NCBI RefSeq assembly: GCF_021166475.1
Contig: NZ_JAJOYS010000001.1
Coordinates: forward strand, 124,001-188,000
Origin: Pelagibacterium xiamenense
GTDB taxonomy: Bacteria; Pseudomonadota; Alphaproteobacteria; Rhizobiales; Devosiaceae
DNA length: 64,000 nt
Direction of reading: 5' to 3'
Below are positions 18,392 to 26,522 of this stretch, one piece after another. Position numbers and translations under genes: made by a program. Numbering within the stretch: the first letter of the stretch is position 1; the number at the start of each line of letters is the position of its first letter. The notes under the pieces were generated by a model. That model did no database searches. It saw nothing but the letters and a program-made list of their open reading frames with translations, and had not been told where the DNA came from.

Positions 18392-19762
18392 ATGACTCAT
18401 AGAACAACGAAACTTCTCGGCACGGCGGCGCTTGCGTCCCTGCTGCTCGCATTGCCGGCGTTCGGCCAGGAAGCTGCGGCCGAAGAGGTCGTGGAAACGG
18501 TCTCCGAAGGCGTCTCCGCCGACGTCGTCTTCATTCTCAACTCGTTCCTGATGATCTTCGGCGGCGTCCTGGTCATGTGGATGGCTGCGGGCTTTGCGAT
18601 GCTCGAAGCCGGCCTCGTCCGCACCAAGAACGTCTCGATGCAGCTTTTGAAGAACATCTCGCTCTTCTCCATCGCGGCGATTGCCTATTACATTGTCGGC
18701 TACAACCTCATGTACCCGCTGGGCAACTGGTCCATCGGCGCCGACGAGACCGGCGGCTTCCTCGGGGCCTTCGGCATCGGCATTCTCGAAGCCGTTGGCA
18801 TCACCGCGGACGGCGCGGACGATTTCTCCTACGCGGCGACCAGCTCGGACTTCTTCTTCCAGGTGATGTTCTGCGCCACCACCGCCTCGATCGTCTCGGG
18901 CACGCTGGCCGAACGCATCAAGATCCTGCCGTTCCTGATCTTCACCTTCGTTCTGACCGCCTTCATCTACCCCATCCAGGCCTCCTGGAAGTGGGGCGGC
19001 GGCTTCCTCGACAGCCAGTTCGGCTTCCTCGACTTCGCGGGTTCGACGGTGGTTCACTCGGTCGGCGGCTGGGCCGCGCTCGCTGGCGCCATCCTTCTGG
19101 GCGCCCGCAACGGCAAGTACAATGCCGACGGCACGGTCAACGCCATGCCCGGCTCGTCCATGCCGCTCGCAACCCTTGGCGCCTTCATCCTCTGGATGGG
19201 CTGGTTCGGCTTCAACGGCGCCTCCCAGCTCGCCATGGGGTCGGTGGGTGACGTTGCCGACGTCGGCCGCATCATGGCCAACACCAACGCCGCCGCTGCC
19301 GGCGGTGCGGTCGCCGCGCTGATCCTGACGGCGATCATCTACAAGAAGGTCGACCTGACCTTCGTCCTCAACGGCGCGCTTGCCGGTCTTGTCTCGATCA
19401 CGGCCGAACCGCTGACGCCGGGCCTCGGCACCGCCTCGATCATCGGCGCCGTCGGCGGCGTGATCGTGGTCTTCGCCGTGCCGCTGCTCGACCGGCTCAA
19501 GATCGACGACGTCGTGGGCGCCATTCCCGTCCACCTCCTCGCCGGTATCTGGGGCACGCTCATCGTGCCGCTGACCAATCCGGACGGCAGCTATATCAAC
19601 CAGCTGATCTCGATCGTCATCGTGGGCATCTTCGTCTTCGTTGTGAGCCTGGTCGTCTGGGCCATCCTCAAGGCCACGACCGGCCTGCGTCCCTCCGAGG
19701 ACGACGAGGCGCTGGGTCTCGACAAGGCCGAAGTCGGCGTCGAGGCCTACCCCGAGTTCTGA
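18392..19762 (+). CDS. amtB: Ammonium transporter AmtB
   Basis: Ammonium channel of 456 residues with a signal peptide (cleaved near ALPAFGQ) and eleven membrane helices. Family blocks include GFAMLEAGLVRTKN, the Phe-gate and twin-His region DFAGSTVVHSVGGWAALAGA, and FGFNGAS. The His pair of the pore appears in VVHSVGG and later IPVHLLAGIWG. Its trimer is blocked by GlnK when nitrogen is plentiful. The ATG has a GGGGAAAG site. It forms an operon with glnK and ends in a strong terminator after an unusually structured 3' region. Confidence 0.97.
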   Translation: MTHRTTKLLGTAALASLLLALPAFGQEAAAEEVVETVSEGVSADVVFILNSFLMIFGGVLVMWMAAGFAMLEAGLVRTKNVSMQLLKNISLFSIAAIAYYIVGYNLMYPLGNWSIGADETGGFLGAFGIGILEAVGITADGADDFSYAATSSDFFFQVMFCATTASIVSGTLAERIKILPFLIFTFVLTAFIYPIQASWKWGGGFLDSQFGFLDFAGSTVVHSVGGWAALAGAILLGARNGKYNADGTVNAMPGSSMPLATLGAFILWMGWFGFNGASQLAMGSVGDVADVGRIMANTNAAAAGGAVAALILTAIIYKKVDLTFVLNGALAGLVSITAEPLTPGLGTASIIGAVGGVIVVFAVPLLDRLKIDDVVGAIPVHLLAGIWGTLIVPLTNPDGSYINQLISIVIVGIFVFVVSLVVWAILKATTGLRPSEDDEALGLDKAEVGVEAYPEF

Positions 19763-19786
19763 TCCCACGGGATCGCCAAGCACGGA

Positions 19787-19806
19787 GGGCGCGGTTCGCC
19801 GCGCCC
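19787..19806 (+). other. GC-rich TTCG-tetraloop hairpin after amtB
   Basis: Perfect 8-bp stem GGGCGCGG / CCGCGCCC closed by a TTCG loop, 24 bp after the amtB stop. No T-run follows, so it more likely stabilises the mRNA end than terminates. Confidence 0.5.
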
Positions 19807-19810
19807 GCCT

Positions 19811-19904
19811 CTCCCAGGCGGCATGCAGCCCATATCCCTCTTGACCCCACATCTTGAGGCCTTCCCACTCGCAAAACCGATATGGGCTGCATCCCCTCTG
19901 GGAG
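19811..19904. repeat. Long interrupted inverted repeat in the amtB 3' region
   Basis: The left arm (19811-19817 CTCCCAG plus 19823-19836, 14 nt) pairs perfectly with the right arm (19879-19892 plus 19898-19904 CTGGGAG). There are 5-nt internal loops on both sides and a 42-nt apical loop. In total 21 bp of stem lie between amtB and its terminator. There is no open frame of note; a structured 3' UTR, a small RNA or a remnant of a mobile repeat are all possible. Confidence 0.6.
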
Positions 19905-19916
19905 ACATTCAGAAGG

Positions 19917-19940
19917 CCCCGCCCCAAGGCGGGGTTTTTT
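19917..19940 (+). terminator. Rho-independent terminator of glnK-amtB
   Basis: Stem CCCCGCC / GGCGGGG with loop CCAA, followed by six T. Confidence 0.92.
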
Positions 19941-19965
19941 GTTGCCTGGAATTTTCATCCGCCCG

Positions 19966-19981
19966 CTAATCCTAGATTAAC
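19966..19981. promoter_or_regulatory. CtrA-type site upstream of ftsK
   Basis: CTAA-N7-TTAAC, one base off the CtrA consensus TTAA-N7-TTAAC, 110 bp before the ftsK start and in the same variant form as one of the three sites in the origin gap. It suggests cell-cycle control of ftsK; inferred from sequence only. Confidence 0.45.
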
Positions 19982-20090
19982 CATGCGGGCTTAGGCTCCG
20001 GCTCGGGAGCGCTTTTTGCGTAAACGGCACCGGTCTTTCCGGTTCGGGAACGCGCCCCTTGAAGTATTTGCGTAACGAGCCGGCATTTCG

Positions 20091-22673
20091 ATGAGTTTGC
20101 ACCCTTCCCCGCATCTGGACGACACCCACGGCACCAGCGCAACGCTGCGGATCGCTATTCCCGTGCGCCTGATCGGGATCGTGCTTCTGGCCGTGTGCGC
20201 GCTTATCCTGGCCTCGCTCGCTTCCTGGCACGTCGATGACCCGAGCTTCTCCTACGCCACCGACAAACCGGCGGAAAACTGGCTCGGCTTTACCGGCGCG
20301 GCCATCGCCGACATCGTCTTCCAGCTCGTCGGCCTCGCCGCGCCCGTCCTCGTCATTCCGCCCATCGTCTGGGCCTTTTCGCTCATCGGACGCCACGTGC
20401 CCAATTTCCTGGGCCTGCGCGTCACCGGCTGGATATTCGGTACCGTGCTCGCCACCGGCGTTCTCTCCGGATTTCCCGCACCCCAGAGCTGGCCGCTGCC
20501 CCTTGGGCTCGGCGGCTTCGCCGGCACCGGCTTTTCCGCGCTCTATGCGCTCGTCCTCGGCAGCCCGCCCCAAGGCTGGGGCGCGATCCTCTATGCCCTC
20601 ATTCTCCTGCCCCCGACGCTCGCGCTCATCTGGCTCTCGGCCCGCCCCGCGCGCACCCACGATTCGCTGCCCGTCCCCCGCGCCGCGCAAAAGCCCCGCG
20701 CCAGCCGCGAGCAGGCCGCGCACCCGCCCGAGCCCGAACAAAGCGATGACGACAGCGACGGCCCGTTCGCCATCGCCATCGGTTACCTTGCCCATTGGGG
20801 GTATACGCTGCTGGGCTTCGCCAAACGCATGATGGCGCGCCGCAAGGAGCCTGACCTGCCCGTGCGCCAATGGCAGACCACCGATTTCGAGCCCCAGCTC
20901 GACCGCTCCGTCCCTGCCCCCGAAGCCCGTCGGGAACCGAGCCTTGACGCGGGCGCCTCGGATTGGGACGAGCAGGACGAGCCCGATTATACCGACTACG
21001 AACCGGCTCCGGCCCGGCGCGGCACAGATACCGACGACGACATCGCACGCCTGATCGTCGAGCAGAACTCCGCCTCCCCGCGCGTCGCCGCCCCCGCGCC
21101 GCGCCCGGCGCCCTCGCGCCGCACCATGCGCGAGGCGCAGAGCTCGTTCCTCGCCGATGACGGGTTCGAGCTGCCCCCGCTCGATCTTCTCGCGGCCCCC
21201 AAGGCCAACCAGCTCAATCCCGAACACCGCCCCGAAGCGCTCGAGGAAAACGCCAAGCGCCTCGAAGGCGTTCTGGAGGATTTCGGCGTCAAGGGCGACA
21301 TCATCAACGTCCGCCCCGGCCCGGTCGTCACGCTTTACGAGCTCGAACCGGCCCCCGGCATCAAATCGTCCCGCGTCATCTCGCTTGCCGACGATATTGC
21401 CCGCTCGATGAGCGCCATTGCCGCCCGCGTCGCCGTCGTTCCCGGCCGCAACGCCATCGGCATCGAACTGCCCAACACCACCCGCGAGACCGTCTTCCTG
21501 CGCGAGCTTCTCGATTCGGTGGATTACGAGAAGGCCAAGGCCAAGCTCCCGATCTGCCTCGGGAAAACCATCGGCGGCGAACCGATCATCGTCGATCTCG
21601 CGCGCATGCCGCATCTGCTCATCGCGGGCACCACCGGGTCGGGCAAGTCGGTGGGGATCAACACCATGATCCTCTCGCTGCTTTACAAGATGTCGCCCGA
21701 AGAATGCCGGCTCATCATGATCGACCCCAAGATGCTCGAGCTCTCGGTCTATGACGGCATCCCGCACCTCCTGACGCCCGTCGTCACCGACCCGCAAAAG
21801 GCCGTCGTGGCCTTGAAATGGGCCGTCCGCGAGATGGAGGACCGCTACAAGAAGATGTCGAAGGTCGGCGTGCGCAACATCGACGGCTTCAACCAGCGCG
21901 TCAGCGAGGCGCAGAAGAAGGGCGAGGTCATCACCCGCACCGTCCAGACCGGGTTCGACCGCGAAACCGGCGAGGCGATCTTCGAGAGCGAGGAATTCGA
22001 CCTCGAACCGCTCCCCTATATCGTCGTCATCGTCGACGAGATGGCCGATCTGATGATGGTCGCGGGCAAGGACATCGAAGGCGCCATCCAGCGCCTCGCG
22101 CAGATGGCCCGCGCCGCCGGCATCCACCTCATCATGGCCACCCAGCGCCCCTCGGTCGACGTCATCACCGGCACGGTCAAGGCCAACTTCCCCACCCGCG
22201 TCTCCTTCCAGGTGACTTCCAAGATCGACAGCCGCACCATCCTGGGCGAGCAGGGTGCCGAACAGCTTCTGGGCAACGGCGACATGCTCTATATGGCCGG
22301 CGGCGGCCGCATCAAACGCCTGCACGGCGCGTTCGTTGACGACGGCGAGGTCGAATCGATCGTCTCGCACCTCAAGAGCCAGGGCACCCCCGAATACCTC
22401 GAATCGATCACGACCGAAGACGAGGGCGACGGCAACGCGCTCGACGAGGACGGCCAGTTCGCCGGCTCGGGCGACGAGCTTTACGACAAGGCCGTCAATA
22501 TCGTCCTCTCCGACAAGAAGGCCTCCACCAGCTACATCCAGCGCCGGCTTTCGGTTGGCTACAACAAGGCCGCAACACTCATCGAGCGCATGGAGCACGA
22601 AGGCATCATTTCCCCGGCCAACCACGCGGGCAAACGCGAGGTGCTCGTGGGCGACAACGCGGACGGCTACTGA
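20091..22673 (+). CDS. ftsK: DNA translocase FtsK
   Basis: Septum-located DNA pump of 860 residues that clears chromosome termini and activates XerCD recombination at dif. Four membrane helices fill about the first 185 residues, then a Pro/Ala/acid-rich linker to about residue 370, then the RecA-like motor: Walker [11 protein letters not shown] near residue 515, Walker [16 protein letters not shown], and [16 protein letters not shown]. The C-terminal gamma winged helix ([23 protein letters not shown]) that reads KOPS sequences is present. The linker is short compared with E. coli. It is preceded by a CtrA-like site. Confidence 0.97.
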   Translation: MSLHPSPHLDDTHGTSATLRIAIPVRLIGIVLLAVCALILASLASWHVDDPSFSYATDKPAENWLGFTGAAIADIVFQLVGLAAPVLVIPPIVWAFSLIGRHVPNFLGLRVTGWIFGTVLATGVLSGFPAPQSWPLPLGLGGFAGTGFSALYALVLGSPPQGWGAILYALILLPPTLALIWLSARPARTHDSLPVPRAAQKPRASREQAAHPPEPEQSDDDSDGPFAIAIGYLAHWGYTLLGFAKRMMARRKEPDLPVRQWQTTDFEPQLDRSVPAPEARREPSLDAGASDWDEQDEPDYTDYEPAPARRGTDTDDDIARLIVEQNSASPRVAAPAPRPAPSRRTMREAQSSFLADDGFELPPLDLLAAPKANQLNPEHRPEALEENAKRLEGVLEDFGVKGDIINVRPGPVVTLYELEPAPGIKSSRVISLADDIARSMSAIAARVAVVPGRNAIGIELPNTTRETVFLRELLDSVDYEKAKAKLPICLGKTIGGEPIIVDLARMPHLLIAGTTGSGKSVGINTMILSLLYKMSPEECRLIMIDPKMLELSVYDGIPHLLTPVVTDPQKAVVALKWAVREMEDRYKKMSKVGVRNIDGFNQRVSEAQKKGEVITRTVQTGFDRETGEAIFESEEFDLEPLPYIVVIVDEMADLMMVAGKDIEGAIQRLAQMARAAGIHLIMATQRPSVDVITGTVKANFPTRVSFQVTSKIDSRTILGEQGAEQLLGNGDMLYMAGGGRIKRLHGAFVDDGEVESIVSHLKSQGTPEYLESITTEDEGDGNALDEDGQFAGSGDELYDKAVNIVLSDKKASTSYIQRRLSVGYNKAATLIERMEHEGIISPANHAGKREVLVGDNADGY

Positions 22674-22825
22674 GCCGGCGCGGAACCGCCACCCGGGCGA
22701 CCGCGTTAGCCGGCGATCAAACCATTGTCATCGCCGGGCAACCGGGTAACCTTCCTGTTGCCGTATTTGCTCAATAGCCCCAGGCCAAGGGGTAAAATCC
22801 ATTTCGCTCGAAGGTCTTGCCGATC

Positions 22826-23449
22826 ATGACACGCCTTATCAAAGCCGCGCTCGCACTCGTCCTCCTCGTCGCCGGCGCGACGGCCGCCACCGCCCAGACC
22901 CGGGAGCTGACGCTCGATGAAGAGTACATGCTCCAGCGGATTTCCCAGCACAATACCGAGATCCGCACCATGGCCGGCCGCTTCGTGCAGGTCGACAGCC
23001 AGGGCGGCCGCACCGAAGGCGTTTTCTGGCTCAAGCGCCCCAACCACATCCGCTTCCGCTACGGCCCCCCGAGCCGCGAGGAGATCATCTCGCAGGGGCG
23101 CGGTTTTTACGTCATCAACCGCGAAGAGCGTTCCCAATATGCCTACAACCAGGAGCACGTCCCGCTCCGCCAGGTTCTGGGTGACGAGGTGAACCTCATG
23201 ACCTCCAACCTCACCGACGTCGTGATGAGCGAAACCCACGTCTCGGTCTCGCTGGTCGACGATACCCCCATCGGCACAGTCCAGGTCTCGCTCATCTTCG
23301 AGCGCGAAACCCTGGACCTCGCCCAATGGAGCCTCATCGAGCCCTCGGGCGTCGAAACCACTTTCTCGATCTACGACACCCAGAAGAACATCGATATCCC
23401 CGACAGCTATTTCTATATCGATCCCACCTATTCCCAGGTACAGCGCTGA
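22826..23449 (+). CDS. lolA: Outer-membrane lipoprotein carrier protein LolA-like
   Basis: Periplasmic protein of 207 residues with a cleavable signal peptide (cleavage near AATAQ, residue 23) and the LolA fold: FVQVDSQGGRTEGVFWLKRPNHIRF, YGPPSREEIISQGR, and the C-terminal TFSIYDTQKN. LolA ferries lipoproteins from LolCDE to the outer membrane. In alphaproteobacteria the family is also annotated as outer membrane lipoprotein carrier/sorting protein. I chose ATG (MTRLIKAAL) with AAGG upstream over a TTG three codons earlier that sits too close to that ribosome site. It follows ftsK by about 150 bp and ends in its own terminator. Confidence 0.9.
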   Translation: MTRLIKAALALVLLVAGATAATAQTRELTLDEEYMLQRISQHNTEIRTMAGRFVQVDSQGGRTEGVFWLKRPNHIRFRYGPPSREEIISQGRGFYVINREERSQYAYNQEHVPLRQVLGDEVNLMTSNLTDVVMSETHVSVSLVDDTPIGTVQVSLIFERETLDLAQWSLIEPSGVETTFSIYDTQKNIDIPDSYFYIDPTYSQVQR

Positions 23450-23491
23450 CACCCGGTCCGCGGCCCCGCCCTTTACACGTCCGCCCGCCAA

Positions 23492-23525
23492 AGGGATAAA
23501 GGCCCCGCGCCTTTATCCCTTTTTT
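23492..23525 (+). terminator. Rho-independent terminator of lolA
   Basis: Perfect 11-bp stem AGGGATAAAGG / CCTTTATCCCT with 7-nt loop and a six-T tail. The tail ends 11 bp before the xth start codon. Confidence 0.92.
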
Positions 23526-23536
23526 CGAGTCGGTTT

Positions 23537-24337
23537 ATGCCCTCACTTGCCACCTGGAACATCAATTCGGTGCGCCTGCGCCTGCCTATCGTCCTGGATT
23601 TCCTCGCCGAATACGCGCCGGACGTTCTGTGCCTGCAGGAGATCAAATGCACCAACGACCAGTTCCCGGCAAAACCGTTCAAACAAGCCGGCTATGCCCA
23701 CCAGGCCGTTCACGGGCAGAAGGGCTATCACGGCGTCGCCATCCTTTCGAAATCCCCCATCGACGAAATTGCCACCCGCGGCTTTTGCGGCATCCCCGAT
23801 TCCCGGCACGTCTCGGCCAGGCTCGATTTCGGCCGCGGCCCGGTGACCGTTCATAATTTCTATGTTCCCGCCGGCGGCGACGAGCCCGATCCCGAGCGCA
23901 ACCCCAAATTCCGCCACAAGCTCGACTTCCTCGCTGAGATGTCCGACTGGTTCGACGATCTCGTTTTTGACGATCGCCAGATCATCTGCGGGGACTTCAA
24001 CATCGCTCCGCACGAAAACGACGTCTGGAGCCACAAGCAGCTCTTGAACGTCGTTTCCCATACACCCGTCGAAACCGAAGCCCTCAACGCGCTCCTTGGC
24101 CGCCGTAACTGGGTCGATCTCGTGCGCCGGCATATCCCGATCGAGCAAAAGATATATTCCTGGTGGAGCTACCGCGCCAAGGACTGGTCCGCCTCCGACC
24201 GCGGCCGGCGTCTCGACCACATCTGGGCGACAAGAGACATCGCCGCCCACTCGAACGCCTGCCGCATCCTCCGCCCCGCCCGCGGGTGGTCGGACAAACC
24301 CTCCGACCACGTGCCCGTGATCGTGGATTTCGGCTAG
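23537..24337 (+). CDS. xth: Exodeoxyribonuclease III (AP endonuclease)
   Basis: Base-excision repair nuclease of 266 residues (ExoIII/AP endonuclease 1 superfamily) that cuts at abasic sites and has 3' phosphatase activity. Conserved blocks: ATWNINSVRLRL at the N-terminus, VLCLQEIKC with the metal-binding Glu, the GDFNIAPHENDVW catalytic stretch, and RLDHIWAT and PSDHVPVIVDF with the final Asp-His pair. The length is normal. The start lies only 11 bp beyond the lolA terminator, so if that terminator is efficient the gene needs a promoter overlapping the lolA 3' region, or depends on read-through. Confidence 0.95.
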   Translation: MPSLATWNINSVRLRLPIVLDFLAEYAPDVLCLQEIKCTNDQFPAKPFKQAGYAHQAVHGQKGYHGVAILSKSPIDEIATRGFCGIPDSRHVSARLDFGRGPVTVHNFYVPAGGDEPDPERNPKFRHKLDFLAEMSDWFDDLVFDDRQIICGDFNIAPHENDVWSHKQLLNVVSHTPVETEALNALLGRRNWVDLVRRHIPIEQKIYSWWSYRAKDWSASDRGRRLDHIWATRDIAAHSNACRILRPARGWSDKPSDHVPVIVDFG

Positions 24338-24358
24338 CGCCGATGCTCAGTTCGTTTC

Positions 24359-24820
24359 CTATTGGGAAAACTTCGGCGCAATCTGCGCTATTCTTTCCAG
24401 ATACCGCGCCAGTTCCGCCCTGAGAATCGCCGAAACGCTTTCGGCAAGCTCGGGATCGTTGCGCAGAAGTTTCAGGAACGGTTCGCGCGGTATGTACAGC
24501 AGCTGCGCCGAGGACCGGGCCCGGATCGACGTCGCGCGCGGCCGGGTCAGCATCAACCCCATCTCTCCGATAAGAGCAGGCGCGACGATGGGATAGGGCG
24601 CGCGCGCGCCGGCCCCATCAAGGTCTCCATCGATCCCCTCCAGCGTGCCGGTCACGAGCACATAGGCCCCGTCCGCCTTTTCCCCGGCGACATAAAGCGT
24701 ATCCCCGCGCGCAAGCGCACGCTCCTCGCTCACAAAAGCCAGAAGCCGCAATTGCTCGTCGTTGAAACCGCCGAAAATCTCGAACTTGCGGAAGACGGCA
24801 ACCGCCTCGTCGTCACCCAT
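24359..24820 (-). CDS. Cyclic nucleotide-binding domain protein
   Basis: Stand-alone cNMP-binding (Crp-like) domain of 153 residues: FRKFEIFGGFNDEQLRLLAF helix, GDTLYVAGEKADGAYVLVTGTLE, and the phosphate-binding cassette IGEMGLMLTRPRATSIRA (GE...RA-type). No DNA-binding helix-turn-helix follows, so it is not a Crp-type regulator by itself. The ligand (cAMP, cGMP or none) is unknown. ATG with GGGGGC upstream. It lies 61 bp after a response regulator gene reading the same way; these two next to xth are a common arrangement in Rhizobiales, hinting at a linked signalling role. Confidence 0.85.
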   Translation of the reverse strand: MGDDEAVAVFRKFEIFGGFNDEQLRLLAFVSEERALARGDTLYVAGEKADGAYVLVTGTLEGIDGDLDGAGARAPYPIVAPALIGEMGLMLTRPRATSIRARSSAQLLYIPREPFLKLLRNDPELAESVSAILRAELARYLERIAQIAPKFSQ

Positions 24821-24881
24821 CGCTGCCCCCAAAAGGCACTAAGAGCTCATAGGTGACATATTTTTCAGCCGCCGCAAAGGC

Positions 24882-25565
24882 TTAGGGGACCAGTCTGTAG
24901 CCGCCCTCTTCAGTCACCAGCAGCCGCGCATGCGAGGGATCGCGCTCGATTTTTTGCCGCAGCCGGTAGATGTGGGTCTCGAGCGTATGGGTCGTCACCC
25001 GGTTGTTATAGCCCCAGACCTCGGCGAGCAGCACGTCGCGCGAAATCGTCTTGGCGCCCTGCCTGTAGAGGAATTTGAGGATCGCGGTTTCCTTGTCGGT
25101 CAGGCGGATTTTCTGCCCGTCGCCGTTTTCCAAGAGCTTGGCCGCCGGCTGGAAGGTATAGGGCCCGATGGTGAAGACCACGTCCTCGCTCTGATCGTGC
25201 TGGCGGAGCGCGGCGCGGATGCGGGCCAAAAGCACCGAAAACCGGAACGGCTTGGTGACATAGTCGTTGGCGCCGCTTTCCAGCCCCAGAATCTGGTCGG
25301 CATCGCTGTCGTGTCCGGTCAGGAGGATCACCGGCGCGCGGAAGCCGTTTTCGCGCATCAGCTTGAGGGCCTCGCGCCCGTCCATGTCGGGCAACCCGAC
25401 ATCGAGCAGCATCAGGTCGACATGACGCGATGCGGCGGCCTCGCGGGCCTGGGAGGCGGTTTCGGCCTCGGCCACCTCGAACTCCCGATAGGGCGCGAGC
25501 TGATCCCTGAGGCTGTCACGCAACTCCTTTTCGTCGTCAACGATCAACAGATGGCGCTTGATCAT
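24882..25565 (-). CDS. OmpR/PhoB-type response regulator
   Basis: Two-component response regulator of 227 residues: a receiver domain with the acid pair Asp10/Asp11, phospho-acceptor Asp55 (LLDVGLPDMDG), a Thr in ILLTGHD and Lys in YVTKPF, followed by an OmpR-type winged helix (about residues 130-227; DVLLAEVWGYNNRVTTHTLETHI and GGYRLVP). No histidine kinase gene is adjacent, so it is an orphan in this window. It resembles the CenR-like regulators of envelope and cell-cycle control in alphaproteobacteria, but I cannot confirm that assignment from sequence alone. Confidence 0.9.
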   Translation of the reverse strand: MIKRHLLIVDDEKELRDSLRDQLAPYREFEVAEAETASQAREAAASRHVDLMLLDVGLPDMDGREALKLMRENGFRAPVILLTGHDSDADQILGLESGANDYVTKPFRFSVLLARIRAALRQHDQSEDVVFTIGPYTFQPAAKLLENGDGQKIRLTDKETAILKFLYRQGAKTISRDVLLAEVWGYNNRVTTHTLETHIYRLRQKIERDPSHARLLVTEEGGYRLVP

Positions 25566-25684
25566 CCCACAAAGCCCTTGAACTCAATACGGTTTTTCGC
25601 GCGACTACAGTCTAGCCTACAGCCGGGACCCCGCCAATCACATCAGCGTTATTCTATCAGTACGTATGACGGCTGGAAATTGTT

Positions 25685-26374
25685 TCAATGCCCGTCGCGT
25701 GCGCCAAAGAGGGCCGAACCCACCCGCACATGGCTCGCACCCATCAGGATCGCGGTTTCAAAGTCCGCGCTCATCCCCATCGAAAGCCCCGAAACCCCGG
25801 CATCCGCAGCCAATTGCGCCAGCTGCGCGAAATACGGCCCCGGTGCCTCCTCGACCGGCGGGATGCACATCAGACCGGCGATCTCGAGCCCGTACGCTTC
25901 CCTGCACCGGCCGACGAATTGAACCGTCTCGGACACCGCGACGCCCGCCTTTTGCTCTTCGCCCCCGATATTGACCTGGACAAAGCACGGCAGCTTACGC
26001 CCCTGGGCAGCCATCTCGTTCGCGAGGATTTTCGCGAGTTTCTCCCTGTCGAGCGAATGAATGACGTCAAAGAGCGCCACGGCGTCCCTGGCCTTGTTGG
26101 TCTGCAGCGGCCCGATCAGATGCAGCCTCGCGTCCGGATATGCCGCCTTGAGGGCCGGCCATTTTCTCTGCGCCTCCTGCACCCGGTTTTCACCGAAATC
26201 GCGCTGGCCGGCGGCGAGCAGGGGTTCGATCGCATCCGTCCCGAAGGTTTTCGAAACCGCAATGAGCTTCGGGACCGCGAGCCCCTCGATTCGCCGCGCG
26301 GCTTTCTCCATCCGGAGCACGATGTCCTCGAGCCGCTGGGCGGCGGGGGTTTGCGAAGGCGCTGGCGCAGTCAT
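25685..26374 (-). CDS. yggS: YggS-family PLP homeostasis protein
   Basis: Alanine racemase N-terminal-like TIM barrel of 229 residues that binds pyridoxal 5'-phosphate and keeps PLP pools balanced (PLPBP/YggS family). The PLP-lysine lies in [10 protein letters not shown]; further blocks are [41 protein letters not shown] and the phosphate-binding [12 protein letters not shown] and VRVGSALFG. It is a single-domain protein with no racemase activity expected. Divergent from leuS across a 148-bp gap that holds a palindromic repeat element. Confidence 0.94.
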   Translation of the reverse strand: MTAPAPSQTPAAQRLEDIVLRMEKAARRIEGLAVPKLIAVSKTFGTDAIEPLLAAGQRDFGENRVQEAQRKWPALKAAYPDARLHLIGPLQTNKARDAVALFDVIHSLDREKLAKILANEMAAQGRKLPCFVQVNIGGEEQKAGVAVSETVQFVGRCREAYGLEIAGLMCIPPVEEAPGPYFAQLAQLAADAGVSGLSMGMSADFETAILMGASHVRVGSALFGARDGH

Positions 26375-26425
26375 GGAACGGTTGACCTTTGGGTGCTTTT
26401 CTGGTGATGGGTACTACCAACGGGA

Positions 26426-26470
26426 GCGCGCTCGAAAAAGGTGGGTATCACTTTTTCGCTACGAACGCGC
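26426..26470. repeat. Intergenic palindromic element, copy 1
   Basis: Hairpin with GCGCG / CGCGC outer arms and CGAAAAAG / CTTTTTCG inner arms around GTGGGTATCA. It shares architecture and the GTGGGTA loop with the element at 57571. Palindromes of the form GCG-TTTC-GAAAA-GTGGG-TTTTC-GAAACGC are a known kind of dispersed repeat in Rhizobiales. Confidence 0.5.
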
Positions 26471-26522
26471 AACCACGCAAAGACAGCACCCTCAATTTAA
26501 AAAACAAAGCTCGGGCAGCAAA

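Noticed and set aside
19977-22625. Long open frame of about 880 codons opposite ftsK
   Set aside because: Antisense shadow of ftsK; composition is repetitive Gly/Asp/Arg-rich and matches no family.
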